The notes under the pieces are model-generated. The model worked only from the letters and a program-made list of their open reading frames with translations, was not told the DNA's origin and did no database searches. The translations under genes and the position numbers were made by a program. 14,784 bases of DNA from JACQHM01 sp964535215 (GTDB lineage Bacteria > Methylomirabilota > Methylomirabilia > Methylomirabilales > JACQHM01): NCBI GenBank assembly GCA_964535215.1, contig CAZHST010000065.1, positions 1 to 14,784 on the forward strand, in the 5' to 3' direction. Positions 1 to 6,860 of the stretch are shown here, in pieces; position 1 is the first letter of the stretch; the number at the start of each line of letters is the position of its first letter.

Positions 1-19
1 CCTTCAGCCGCCGGCTGCC

Positions 20-53
20 GTTTCAATCCCCTCTGAAGCGGGTCACTGGTTCC
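20..53 (-). CRISPR. Candidate first (leader-proximal) CRISPR repeat, array leaving the window
   Basis: A single sequence reads, on the minus strand, from GGAACCAGTGACCCGC to GGGGATTGAAAC. Seen: the 3' end is ATTGAAAC, the 8-base tag typical of type I and type III repeats, and the middle has a short CCC/GGG stem around GCTTCAGA. The length of about 34-37 bases fits a repeat. The orientation puts the leader at higher coordinates and the first spacer at 1-19, cut by the window edge. Only one copy is visible, so periodicity cannot be shown, and no second copy occurs elsewhere in the window. The cas1 and cas2 genes near 11.6-12.9 kb make a nearby array plausible. The flank that should be the leader is not AT-rich and may be coding, which counts against the call or the polarity. 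Confidence 0.5.
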
Positions 54-237
54 TATATTGGCATCGGCCATCCTCAACAAAATTGGTAAGATCCTCGACG
101 TACACCCATCGGCACTGGCTAGGGATGAAGGCACCATCGGTCGTGTAGTAATCGGCCTTAACCCAGACCCGCCGCCATCCCTGAGAAGCCCTGGGCTTTG
201 CCGGCTCCCGCTTTCTGAGGCTCTCACAGCCGCTCAC
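43..237 (-). CDS. Possible small protein of 64 aa at the end of the Ubl cluster
   Basis: I do not recognise this protein. The best start is the GTG at 237, which overlaps the end of the TPR gene by 14 bases (GTGAGCGGCTGTGA); there is no in-frame ATG close by. The first 20 residues are basic and low in character, but the last 40 look like real protein, with aromatic and acidic residues in VWVKADYYTTDGAF and CRWVYVEDL. The central YYTTDGAFIPSQCR loosely resembles the Y-x-DG-x-[FY]-V-P-x-x-R pattern of small bacterial basic proteins; that likeness is by eye only. The stop codon lies inside the candidate CRISPR repeat, so ORF and repeat overlap by about 11 bases. No strong Shine-Dalgarno site precedes the GTG, unlike nearly all other genes here. 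It could instead be a chance ORF in leader DNA. Confidence 0.35.
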   Translation of the reverse strand: MSGCESLRKREPAKPRASQGWRRVWVKADYYTTDGAFIPSQCRWVYVEDLTNFVEDGRCQYRNQ

Positions 238-1330
238 GGGCGAGGCGAGCTTCTCGACTGTTGGGAAACTGTTTGACCAGCCCCCTGAAGACCCCTTGGG
301 CCTGATCGATTTCCCCGAGCTTGAGGTACGCATCCCCTTGCTTCAGCAGGGCGCTCGGGACCTTGGGGCTCTCCGGATACTCCCGGACCACCCCTTCAAA
401 CGCCTCGATCGCCTTGCGATACTCTCCCTGACTGAAGTACGCCTCCCCCAACCAATACTGAGCGCCAGGCGCCAACGTCGTCTTCGGAAACCACTGGAGG
501 TAGGCCCGGAACCCCTCGATGGCCAGCTCGTAGTTGCCCCGGGTGTAACCGTTCAAGGCCATCCGGTACAGCTCCACGGGGGGGAGGGTCGCCGGGGGGC
601 CAGCCGGAGCAGGCTTTGGGGCCTCTCCCCAAAAGGGAGAGCCTGAAGGGGCCTTATCCTTCTCAAGGTTACTGGCTACCGCTCCCGGCGGGCGGGCGGG
701 TCCCCAAGCCCCACGGCCCTCCCGCAGGCCAAACGGCCTTCCAGCTTCTTTGGCTTCCCTCAAAAAGCCGAGCTTCTTCAGGAGTCTTCGAGCAGTCTTG
801 GCATCAGACGTGGTAGGATCCAGGGCGATGACGGTCCTGAACTCCTCCGCCGCCCAGCTCCGATAGCCCTGCATGGCATAAGACGCCCCAAGCCAAAGAT
901 GGGCCCGCTGCGACCTGGGGTTCAGCCGAAGAGCCTGCCTGAAGGCTCGTGACGCCTGATCGTACTCCCTGGCTTTGAAATGCTTGATCCCATGCGCAAG
1001 GTAATCCGATGCGCGAGGCTGAGGCCGCCAACCCTTTGGCCTCTCCAGCCGTTGGGAGACCCCGCGCTGAGAGGCTCGAGAGGGAACGAGGAAGCCCCCC
1101 CGAAAGGCAGCTGCGACCACGACGACAAGAGCCAGGAGCACTACCCCGATGATGAGCCAGCCGAAGAGACCACCTCTCCGTGGCTGAACCGATCGCCCGC
1201 GTGAAGGATGAAACAGGAGCTGCTCGGCTTCAGCCAGACTCCGCTCGATTCCGCCGCCTGAAGCGGCCGGCCTGGACCCGCTTGAGCCCCTTCGGTTGAA
1301 AGGGATCTCATTTGACGGTGCCTGCGGCAT
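224..1330 (-). CDS. Membrane-anchored TPR protein with YbgF-like C-terminal repeats
   Basis: The protein has 368 aa. A basic, low-complexity N-terminus is followed by one transmembrane segment at about 55-76 (GWLIIGVVLLALVVVVAAAF). TPR-like helices follow at about 108-175 (YDQASRAFRQALRLNP), then a Pro/Ala/Gly-rich linker at about 190-250, and a second TPR block at about 253-365. The second block has the regular GxYxxAIxxFxxxxxxxP spacing of the YbgF/CpoB C-terminal domain. TPR blocks act as protein-binding scaffolds, so this is probably a docking protein at the membrane. The ATG at 1330 overlaps the end of the upstream JAB-E1 gene by 23 bases, so translation is likely coupled. The Shine-Dalgarno site is weak (GGAAGCCGAAG). 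It is the last sizeable gene of the cluster. The fold is clear; the partner is unknown. Confidence 0.85.
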   Translation of the reverse strand: MPQAPSNEIPFNRRGSSGSRPAASGGGIERSLAEAEQLLFHPSRGRSVQPRRGGLFGWLIIGVVLLALVVVVAAAFRGGFLVPSRASQRGVSQRLERPKGWRPQPRASDYLAHGIKHFKAREYDQASRAFRQALRLNPRSQRAHLWLGASYAMQGYRSWAAEEFRTVIALDPTTSDAKTARRLLKKLGFLREAKEAGRPFGLREGRGAWGPARPPGAVASNLEKDKAPSGSPFWGEAPKPAPAGPPATLPPVELYRMALNGYTRGNYELAIEGFRAYLQWFPKTTLAPGAQYWLGEAYFSQGEYRKAIEAFEGVVREYPESPKVPSALLKQGDAYLKLGEIDQAQGVFRGLVKQFPNSREARLARERL

Positions 1331-2774
1331 CTTCGGCTTCCGTTCCCACGAGTGCCAAATGGGAGGGTTTCAGCAGCTCGGTCTCCTCGTCCCCCAGCCC
1401 CTCCACCCCTTCGTCTCCGCAGACGGGGCAACCCTCCCGCTTCGTGAAGGCCAACTCCTGCGTTGTGTGCGAGAGGAGGTCATAGCGGAGATACGTCGGG
1501 AAGGGGGCAAAGCCCGTCAGGTACTTGACCACGAGGTCCATCCCGATCCCGGCGATGATCGAGTTGATCGTGATGGCCGACGGGGGTGTCTCGTCCGTCC
1601 CCTCGATGTAGCCCAGGGCCCGCCGGACCTTCCGATGTTCTTGAGAAACAATCTTCGAGGGGTCAAGCACGCCCTGGCAGACCACGCAGGGCCCGCCGGG
1701 GATGTAGAAGGCGGCCTGGCCTCCCATGGAGCGGACCTTCTCCTTGGCTTGATCCAGGATGATCCCGGAGCCCAGGTCAAGGTACGGTTTCAGATACCGG
1801 GCGGCCAGGATCTGGACCTCCAGGCGGGAGGCGGCGTTGTCTAAGCCGGAGACGATGACGTCCCCCTGAAGAAGGGCCTCACGGGCCTCCGGGCTTTCCA
1901 CCGGATGAGCGAGGGCGATGACCTCCGCGTCGGGATCGAGCTCGTGAACCTGCCGCTTCATCACCTGGACCTTCCGCCTCCCTACATCCTGCCGGCGGGC
2001 TCCAAAGAGGCGGTTGAGATTGCTCGGCTCGACCACGTCGGGATCCACGATCGTGATCCTCTTGAAGCCCAGGCCCCTCGCATGGGCCACCAGCGCCGAA
2101 CCGATCCCTCCGGCCCCACAGATGACGAGGTGCGTCTTTCGGAGCTTCCGCTGGCCCTCAAGACCCAGCCAGCGGATGTTCCGATCCAGCCGGGCGGCGG
2201 GGACCGCCATGCCTTCTTCACCGTTGGGAGAAAGGTACGACGGGATGATCCGGATCCCCTCCCGGCCGACCACCCGGATCTCGTGAACGGTTGCGACCAA
2301 CCGGCCATCGGGGCTGTAGCCCTCTGCCGAGAAGCCCTCTTCGGCTTGCCCCCAGACCAGGCGGACGTAGAGGAAGTCGCGGGGGCTCTCGACGACCTGA
2401 AGGTAACGGTTGAGGCTCGTGATCTCGCCCGGAAGATATCGATCGTCGATGCCGCTGAAGCAGGCGTGGGAACTAAAGGGGTGGCTGTGACCGTGGAGGT
2501 AGAGGGCCGCCCCCGAGGCCGCGAACTGCGAAAGGGTCTCCAGGACGTATTCAGGCTTTGGCTCCACCACCCCCCAGCCTTGCCGCCGGTAGTCGCCATC
2601 CCCGGGGGTGAGGATCCGATGGATATAAAGCTCCAGCCCTGCCTTCCCCTGATGCCTTCCGCCTAGGAGAAAGACGGCCCGCTCTAGGCCATCCCCCTTG
2701 ATGAGCTGGGCTCTGAGAATGTTAAAATGCTGCTCTGTCATCACCAAGACCGCCTTCGGGACATCGGCTCTCAT
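1308..2774 (-). CDS. JAB peptidase-E1 (ThiF-like) fusion, module B
   Basis: The protein has 488 aa in two parts. Residues 1-150 form a JAB/JAMM metallopeptidase: H96-S-H98-P, then S107 and D110, with E31 as the likely catalytic Glu. Residues 205-460 form an E1/ThiF-type adenylating domain: GAGGIGS at 220-226, then D244, D246, E249, N252 and R255 in the ATP/Mg motif. Two CxxC pairs (C363/C366 and C449/C452) probably bind zinc. By family analogy the E1 part adenylates the C-terminus of a Ubl and the JAB part trims Ubl precursors or removes conjugates. I see no clearly assignable E1 catalytic cysteine outside the zinc pairs. The ATG at 2774 is chosen because TGATG overlaps the E2-like stop and AGGAGGTG lies 4 bases upstream; a GTG at 2798 would lie inside the previous gene. 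Confidence 0.9.
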   Translation of the reverse strand: MRADVPKAVLVMTEQHFNILRAQLIKGDGLERAVFLLGGRHQGKAGLELYIHRILTPGDGDYRRQGWGVVEPKPEYVLETLSQFAASGAALYLHGHSHPFSSHACFSGIDDRYLPGEITSLNRYLQVVESPRDFLYVRLVWGQAEEGFSAEGYSPDGRLVATVHEIRVVGREGIRIIPSYLSPNGEEGMAVPAARLDRNIRWLGLEGQRKLRKTHLVICGAGGIGSALVAHARGLGFKRITIVDPDVVEPSNLNRLFGARRQDVGRRKVQVMKRQVHELDPDAEVIALAHPVESPEAREALLQGDVIVSGLDNAASRLEVQILAARYLKPYLDLGSGIILDQAKEKVRSMGGQAAFYIPGGPCVVCQGVLDPSKIVSQEHRKVRRALGYIEGTDETPPSAITINSIIAGIGMDLVVKYLTGFAPFPTYLRYDLLSHTTQELAFTKREGCPVCGDEGVEGLGDEETELLKPSHLALVGTEAEDAAGTVK

Positions 2775-3211
2775 CAGACACCTCCTCTCGTCTTCCACGG
2801 ATAGAAGGGATCGCTGAAGAACGTGAAGACCTGATCCAGGAACGTCAGGATGTTATCCCGCGGCCCCCACTTTTCAGCATGGAGGCACAGGTAGCGCCAG
2901 TCCCGCTCCCTGGCCAGCGGGTTCGGGCTGTACGGCTGGTCTCCGTCAAAGTAATGGGGGATCTCCCGCCAGGTCCCCTGGTGCCAGATCCGTAACTGAG
3001 GATCCACATACAGCTCCTTCAACGGGACCCCGTAGCCGTAGCCGTCGGGAATCATGATCAGCATGTCAGACGCCGTCCGGTTCAACCCCTTCGGCAGCCG
3101 AACGTCTTTCACGAGGACCCAGGAGTAGTCGGGAGCCCAGTCCACCCGTCTATTCCCATAGATCCGGCAGAGGAGCTTTAGCTCGGCGTTGATCCTGGTA
3201 TGGTTACGCAT
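2774..3211 (-). CDS. E2-like (UBC-fold) protein, module B, resembling prokaryotic E2 family E
   Basis: The protein has 145 aa. It looks like the divergent prokaryotic E2 proteins found beside multi-ubiquitin and E1 genes. Visible hallmarks are a central strand and loop ending in IPDGYGYGVP (residues 54-63, in place of the YPxxPP loop), LYVDP at 67-71, and the C-terminal WRYLCLHAEKW segment at 105-115, where C109 and H111 sit where the family carries its conserved His/Cys site. The tail helix runs about 119-133. In the presumed pathway it takes the Ubl from the E1 domain and passes it to a target. The ATG at 3211 has AGGAGG 5 bases upstream, lies within the tandem-Ubl gene (34-base overlap), and the stop overlaps the next start as TGATG. 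E2 fold is my reading; catalytic competence is uncertain because the active-site region is non-standard. Confidence 0.75.
   Translation of the reverse strand: MRNHTRINAELKLLCRIYGNRRVDWAPDYSWVLVKDVRLPKGLNRTASDMLIMIPDGYGYGVPLKELYVDPQLRIWHQGTWREIPHYFDGDQPYSPNPLARERDWRYLCLHAEKWGPRDNILTFLDQVFTFFSDPFYPWKTRGGV
2779..2786 (-). promoter_or_regulatory. Shine-Dalgarno site that fixes the JAB-E1 (B) start
   Basis: AGGAGGTG lies 4 bases before the ATG at 2774 and inside the end of the E2-like gene. This makes the ATG at 2774 a better start than the GTG at 2798. Confidence 0.7.
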
Positions 3212-3675
3212 ATACGCCTCCTATAGCAGATGAGGAAAGGAGGGACGCTGATCATCTGCGCCCCGTCAGGAACCGGCTCATCCTCGTCCAGGATCCGGCA
3301 TTCCCCCTCGATCACCTGGACGAGGATATCCTGAGGGTCGATCCCCGCCATCGCCTTCGCCTCCCGAACCGTGAGGAACGGCGGGATGTCGAGGGCCTTC
3401 CTGTTGATGCTCACCCGATGGCGGGTGGCCAACGCCTCCGTCTGCCCAGGACGGCCCTCCTGAGGGTCCCCCCCGGTGAGGAACGGGCGGACGGTCCCCA
3501 GCCGCTCCCCTTCCTGGAGGCGCACCGGTTTCTCGTCCTCGATGACCTCGTGCTGATCCTCCCGAGCACGGTAGAGGATGTCGTCAGGGTCCTTGCGGGC
3601 CCTCTCCTTCAGCTCCCGTCCTGTAAGCCCCTCCGGGACATCGAACTCCTGCCCGTCGATCCAGACCTTTGGCAT
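3178..3675 (-). CDS. Tandem ubiquitin-like protein (two beta-grasp repeats), module B
   Basis: The protein has 165 aa. It contains two similar units, about 1-69 and 85-148, each with a short beta hairpin, a helix containing LTxREL/KxxA, an ILYRA/ILVQV strand, an acidic EDExPVxxxE/DG turn and a final strand ending VxPFL or VPPFL. This is the arrangement of the bacterial multi-ubiquitin family. Unit 1 ends in TGG (G68-G69), a diglycine at an internal junction as in polyubiquitin. Unit 2 ends FLICYRRRIC and continues for 15 residues with no GG at the C-terminus. So the internal GG may be a JAB processing site. The ATG at 3675 follows AAAGGAGGGAAAAGACC. The 137 bases upstream, to 3812, are less GC-rich than the genes and could hold a promoter, but I see no convincing -35/-10 pair. 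Confidence 0.8.
   Translation of the reverse strand: MPKVWIDGQEFDVPEGLTGRELKERARKDPDDILYRAREDQHEVIEDEKPVRLQEGERLGTVRPFLTGGDPQEGRPGQTEALATRHRVSINRKALDIPPFLTVREAKAMAGIDPQDILVQVIEGECRILDEDEPVPDGAQMISVPPFLICYRRRICVTIPGSTPS
3217..3222 (-). promoter_or_regulatory. Shine-Dalgarno site of the module B E2-like gene inside the tandem-Ubl gene
   Basis: AGGAGG lies 5 bases upstream of the ATG at 3211. It overlaps the codons for the C-terminal RRR of the tandem-Ubl protein. The need to keep this site may help explain the odd basic tail of that protein. Confidence 0.6.
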
Positions 3676-3812
3676 GGTCTTTTCCCTCCTTTCTAAGTCT
3701 GGGTTACCTTAATCTCCCCATCCGGCGAAAGCTTTGATGAGGAAGCCGCAGAGCAACAGCGACTAAGACTGCCTTCCCTAATCTGAATGGCTGGGCTCTC
3801 AATCCTTGCTTC

Positions 3813-4103
3813 TTATCTTCTTCTAGCGATCCCTCGAAACATTATGTAAAACCCCACCAGCATTAAAAACAGCGGGGAGAGCTGAAGGAGGACGTGGCTG
3901 ACGTCGGTGCCAATTGCTTTAGCAAACAAGTAGAGCGCCACACTAAAGAGCAGCAGGCGGAGGAGGAAACTTCCACCAAGGGCGATCAGGACGACCCCCA
4001 GAAGGAGGAGGAGGGCGGCGCCCGGCGTGGCCCGGAGATACCCATGCAGAACCAGCGTTAAAACGGCGAGGATCAGGGTACCAATGAGCAGAAGCTGCCC
4101 CAT
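3813..4103 (-). CDS. Small integral membrane protein (96 aa)
   Basis: The protein is almost entirely hydrophobic. It has three or four predicted membrane segments at about 3-22, 28-47, 48-63 and 72-90, and a basic C-terminus (RGIARRR) that would lie in the cytoplasm by the positive-inside rule. No enzymatic motif is visible and I do not recognise a family. The ATG at 4103 follows GAGGAGGAGC at a normal spacing. It sits between the kinase-like gene, 21 bases away, and the second Ubl module, so it is probably part of the same transcript and may anchor or localise cluster components. That role is an inference from position only. Confidence 0.7.
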   Translation of the reverse strand: MGQLLLIGTLILAVLTLVLHGYLRATPGAALLLLLGVVLIALGGSFLLRLLLFSVALYLFAKAIGTDVSHVLLQLSPLFLMLVGFYIMFRGIARRR

Positions 4104-4124
4104 TTCAATGCTCCTCCTCGTGAA

Positions 4125-4871
4125 TCAGAGACGACGGCAACGCGCCAGCACCTCACGGAGGTCAGGACGGTCCTCCGGTTTGACCGCGGTCATCCATTCG
4201 AGAAGGCGAAGGACCGGCGCCTCGCTTTGGAAGTGGACCTGATGACGGGCGATGTGGGCCAGCCCCTCTTCCTCAGAGCCAGCCGGACGGATGAGGGGGT
4301 GATACCCCAGGTAGGCCTCGGCAAAGGCCAACCCCAGCAGCCGGACATCGGTCGTCGGATGGAGCCACCCCTCGAGCTGTTCTAAGCACGCATACAAGCG
4401 GGGATAGGCCACGCAGGGGACGGGCGTCCCCTGGAACGGCTGAAGGCAGTCCAGGCCGGCCAGGCACACCCCGCCCCTCGGCTGGAAGAGAAGGGTGGTG
4501 GGGGTCAGGTTCCCATGGAGGAACCCCGCGGCCTGGAGCCAAGCCACCGCCTCCACCGCCCTCGTAAGACCCCGGATCAGGCCATCGAGGTGGCCACGAA
4601 GCCGGGGAGCCAGCTGCTTGAGGCAGGCCCAGGGCTGAGGGCCGTCGGCAGATCCCTGGCCCACCAGGAGCTCTTCGACCACGACATCCCGGGTGTGCTC
4701 GGCATCGGGCCCCACATAGTGAATCAAGGGGATGGGAAGCGGGAGCCGTTGAGCCGCTTCATAGATCGGCTTCCGCTCCGACGGGATCTCCCGCACGAGG
4801 AACGGCTTGCCTCCGGCTTCTGCCACCCAGAGGCCCGGCCGGACCGCTCGAACGACCGTTAACTCCCTCAT
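4125..4871 (-). CDS. Degenerate protein kinase-fold protein (probable pseudokinase)
   Basis: The protein has 248 aa. The kinase C-lobe order is recognisable: a catalytic-loop counterpart LHGNLTPTTLLF at 118-129 (HxDLKPxNLL in active kinases), a DFG-position segment LAGLDC at 137-142, a subdomain IX-like TDVRLLGLAFAEAYLGYHPL at 174-193, and a C-terminal WMTAVKPEDRP at 226-236. The N-lobe is short; FLVREI at 24-29 may replace the VAIK strand with Arg. The catalytic Asp is replaced by Asn121 and there is no glycine-rich loop, so phosphotransfer is doubtful. A scaffold or ligand-binding role is more likely. The ATG at 4871 overlaps the JAB-E1 stop as ATGA and has GGAGGAG upstream. A longer ORF starting at 5000 is rejected because it would lie inside the E1 gene. 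Confidence 0.7.
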   Translation of the reverse strand: MRELTVVRAVRPGLWVAEAGGKPFLVREIPSERKPIYEAAQRLPLPIPLIHYVGPDAEHTRDVVVEELLVGQGSADGPQPWACLKQLAPRLRGHLDGLIRGLTRAVEAVAWLQAAGFLHGNLTPTTLLFQPRGGVCLAGLDCLQPFQGTPVPCVAYPRLYACLEQLEGWLHPTTDVRLLGLAFAEAYLGYHPLIRPAGSEEEGLAHIARHQVHFQSEAPVLRLLEWMTAVKPEDRPDLREVLARCRRL

Positions 4872-6337
4872 GCGATCTCCTCCGGCCTGAGGGTCAGTGG
4901 AACCGTGAGATCGGCCACCTGAAACCACCGACCGCTCCCCAGCTGCTCGTCGCCACAGAGGCTGCAGAACGGGCGCCGCGTGGCGACGCTCTTCAACCAT
5001 TCCAGCTCCTCAAGATTCAGGTGGAGGGCCTGGTAGGGTGGAAGGCCCTCGAGAAGATACTTGACCAGCTCCGTGGTCAGTCCGCCGGCGACGAGGAAGT
5101 TCAGGTGGGCGACCGACGGTTGCTCGGCCTGGGGGCCGAGGCCCCGGATGTAGCCGGATCGCTCCAGGGTGGCCCGCTCCTTGGCATCCTGGCGGAGGAG
5201 CTGCTCCATCAGCTCCCGGTCCACCTCCGCCCGGTCAATGCCGAGGTTACAGCAGAGGCCGGGTGTCATCCCCGGCACGACGAGGCGGACCTGCCCTCCG
5301 CTGTGGACGACCGGCTCTCCATCGACCGCCTGGACCAGGATCCCCGCTCCGCCGTCAAAGTACGGAACGCAAAAGGCGTGGGCGAGGTGGTTTAAGGCCA
5401 GCCGCGCCAGCTCGCTGTCCACCGCCCCGATCACGAGATCGCTCTCGGCGATCGCGGACTGGGCTTCCTCGTCAAAGACCGAGAGGATCAGCGGCCGGAC
5501 TCTCCGCCCCGGGCGCATGGTCTCGACATATCGCGCCCCTATGGTCACCTTGGGCACCCCATCATCCTGGGGGACCGCATAGGGGATGCGGGAGCGGTTC
5601 GAGGGCTCGATGATGTCCCCATCGATCAGCGTGGTCACACCCCGCTCGCCAATCCCAAGGAGCGTCAGCTGCTGGAGGATCGTCGAGCCCAGGCCCCCGA
5701 GGCCGACCAGGGTGATGTTCACGTCGGCACACCGCCCATAGTCCCACGAGGGGATGAGCCGCATCCGCCGGTACAGCTCCTGGGCCTCGACCGGAATGGC
5801 TCTTAAAGCCGGCTCCTCCGCTCCGGAGCGCCTAAGCCGGTGGAAAGTGGATCCCATGATCTGGAGCTGGTCGATGGGGTGAGACCCATCCGGCTCGATC
5901 ACGAGGCCGTCGAAGGCGGAGGCCTCGCGGTTGAAGACCAACGCGACCAGCTCCACCCCAAACGCCTTCCGAAAGACCTCCTGATCGGCCTTGAATGAGC
6001 TGAGATCGATGGCCGAGAACGCCACTCGGGCTTGAGCGAAGGGGTGAGAGTGAACGGCCCCGACCCGGAGGCCCTGCTGAAACGCTTTAGCTTCCTTCAA
6101 CACCCCGTAGAAGCGGCGGCAGCAGGCCTCGGTCGGATACGTCCTCAGGGCCTCCCGCACGGCCTCCCCCTCGTCCAGGAGCACGACCGATCGGCCCAGA
6201 TAGAGCCGTCGGGTGGGCGTCTCGACGCGCTGGAGCAGGAGAAAAAGGAAGGTCTCGCGATCCTCCCCAGCGAAGGCGGTGACCTCCTTTGTGAGCGCGT
6301 CGTAGAGGGTCTCAGGGAGTCTCACAATCGTTTCCAT
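4868..6337 (-). CDS. JAB peptidase-E1 (ThiF-like) fusion, module A
   Basis: The protein has 489 aa. The JAB domain covers about 1-160, with H96-S-H98-P-F, S108 and D111 and a candidate catalytic E28. The E1/ThiF-type domain covers about 205-465, with GLGGLGS at 212-218, D239-G-D241, E244, N247 and R248, then VIGAVDS and a second half ending with C458-x-x-C461. The first zinc pair seems changed to adjacent C362-C363. The architecture is the same as the module B fusion at 1308-2774, but the sequences are clearly diverged, sharing mainly motifs. It probably processes and activates the GGR-ending Ubl encoded at 6861-7073. The ATG at 6337 follows GAAAGGAGGAGCG, 13 bases after the E2 stop. The 3' end overlaps the kinase-like gene by 4 bases. 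Confidence 0.9.
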   Translation of the reverse strand: METIVRLPETLYDALTKEVTAFAGEDRETFLFLLLQRVETPTRRLYLGRSVVLLDEGEAVREALRTYPTEACCRRFYGVLKEAKAFQQGLRVGAVHSHPFAQARVAFSAIDLSSFKADQEVFRKAFGVELVALVFNREASAFDGLVIEPDGSHPIDQLQIMGSTFHRLRRSGAEEPALRAIPVEAQELYRRMRLIPSWDYGRCADVNITLVGLGGLGSTILQQLTLLGIGERGVTTLIDGDIIEPSNRSRIPYAVPQDDGVPKVTIGARYVETMRPGRRVRPLILSVFDEEAQSAIAESDLVIGAVDSELARLALNHLAHAFCVPYFDGGAGILVQAVDGEPVVHSGGQVRLVVPGMTPGLCCNLGIDRAEVDRELMEQLLRQDAKERATLERSGYIRGLGPQAEQPSVAHLNFLVAGGLTTELVKYLLEGLPPYQALHLNLEELEWLKSVATRRPFCSLCGDEQLGSGRWFQVADLTVPLTLRPEEIA

Positions 6338-6350
6338 CGCTCCTCCTTTC

Positions 6351-6770
6351 CTACAGGTACCCGGCCCGTTCTAAGAGGCTCAGGCTCACGATGTTCACCA
6401 GCGTGGCAAGCGTTCCCTCGGCCGGATCCCAATCCAAGCGCTGGAAGCAGAGCCAGCACCAGGGCGTGTGCTGGCAATCGTAGAGATCGGTCAGGTCCCG
6501 GCCCCGGAAGCGAATCCTCGGGATGTGGATCGCATTCGCAGGATGCGCCAGGCCCACCCCGGGGGGCGAGTAGGGATAGTCGTAGGGGATGCTGAAACTG
6601 ACGGCGACGGTCTGGATCCGGCATCCCTGGACATCGGTCCACTCCCCTCGATCCTGGGGTAGAGTAAGATCATAGACGACCACCTGGGCGAAATCGGGTG
6701 TATGCTGGACTCGAAACCCCCGAGACTGGAGGTCTTGGACCTGCGCTTCAAGAAGACTCGTATTCCGCAT
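6351..6770 (-). CDS. E2-like ubiquitin-conjugating (UBC-fold) protein, module A
   Basis: The protein has 139 aa and is close to the usual 150-aa UBC core. Seen: the E2 signature loop IPYDYPYSPPGVGLAHP at 61-77 (canonical YPxxPPxVxFxxxxxHP), then a segment HTPWCWLCFQRLDWDP at 101-116 that lines up with the canonical active-site region (xICLxxLxxxWSP). The catalytic Cys is therefore probably C108, with C105 as the alternative. A C-terminal helix follows at about 120-135. This is the more orthodox of the two E2-like proteins in the window. It should accept the Ubl from the JAB-E1 fusion immediately downstream. The ATG at 6770 follows AGGAGGAAGAACG. The gap to the Ubl stop (90 bases) contains a strong hairpin. 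Confidence 0.8.
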   Translation of the reverse strand: MRNTSLLEAQVQDLQSRGFRVQHTPDFAQVVVYDLTLPQDRGEWTDVQGCRIQTVAVSFSIPYDYPYSPPGVGLAHPANAIHIPRIRFRGRDLTDLYDCQHTPWCWLCFQRLDWDPAEGTLATLVNIVSLSLLERAGYL

Positions 6771-6795
6771 CGTTCTTCCTCCTGTGTGGGCATGT

Positions 6796-6831
6796 CCTGA
6801 GGGCCCTGGGATCGGACCAGGCGCCCTCAGG
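6796..6831 (-). other. Strong intergenic RNA hairpin between ubl and E2 genes
   Basis: CCTGAGGGC-CCTGG at 6796-6809 pairs with CCAGG-C-GCCCTCAGG at 6817-6831, giving 14 base pairs with one bulged base and a 7-base loop. No run of T follows on either strand, so it is not a standard intrinsic terminator. In an operon where the Ubl should be needed in excess over the enzymes, such a structure could stabilise the upstream ubl message or dampen expression of the downstream genes. That function is inferred. Confidence 0.6.
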
Positions 6832-6860
6832 AGCCTAAGACCCGGGTGGCAACCTGAAGG

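Noticed and set aside
1905..2666. Plus-strand ORF of 253 codons
   Set aside because: Antisense of the JAB-E1 (module B) gene with no recognisable domain or ribosome site.
2774..2790. GGV at the C-terminus of the module B E2-like protein as a Ubl-type tail
   Set aside because: The rest of the protein is E2-like, not beta-grasp, and a single GGV is easily due to chance.
2774..2798. Upstream GTG start at 2798 for JAB-E1 (B)
   Set aside because: Would extend into the E2-like gene; AGGAGGTG before the ATG at 2774 and the TGATG junction favour the shorter form.
4872..5000. Longer N-terminus (from 5000) for the kinase-like protein
   Set aside because: Those residues come from the end of the JAB-E1 gene in another frame; ATGA overlap plus GGAGGAG mark 4871 as the start.
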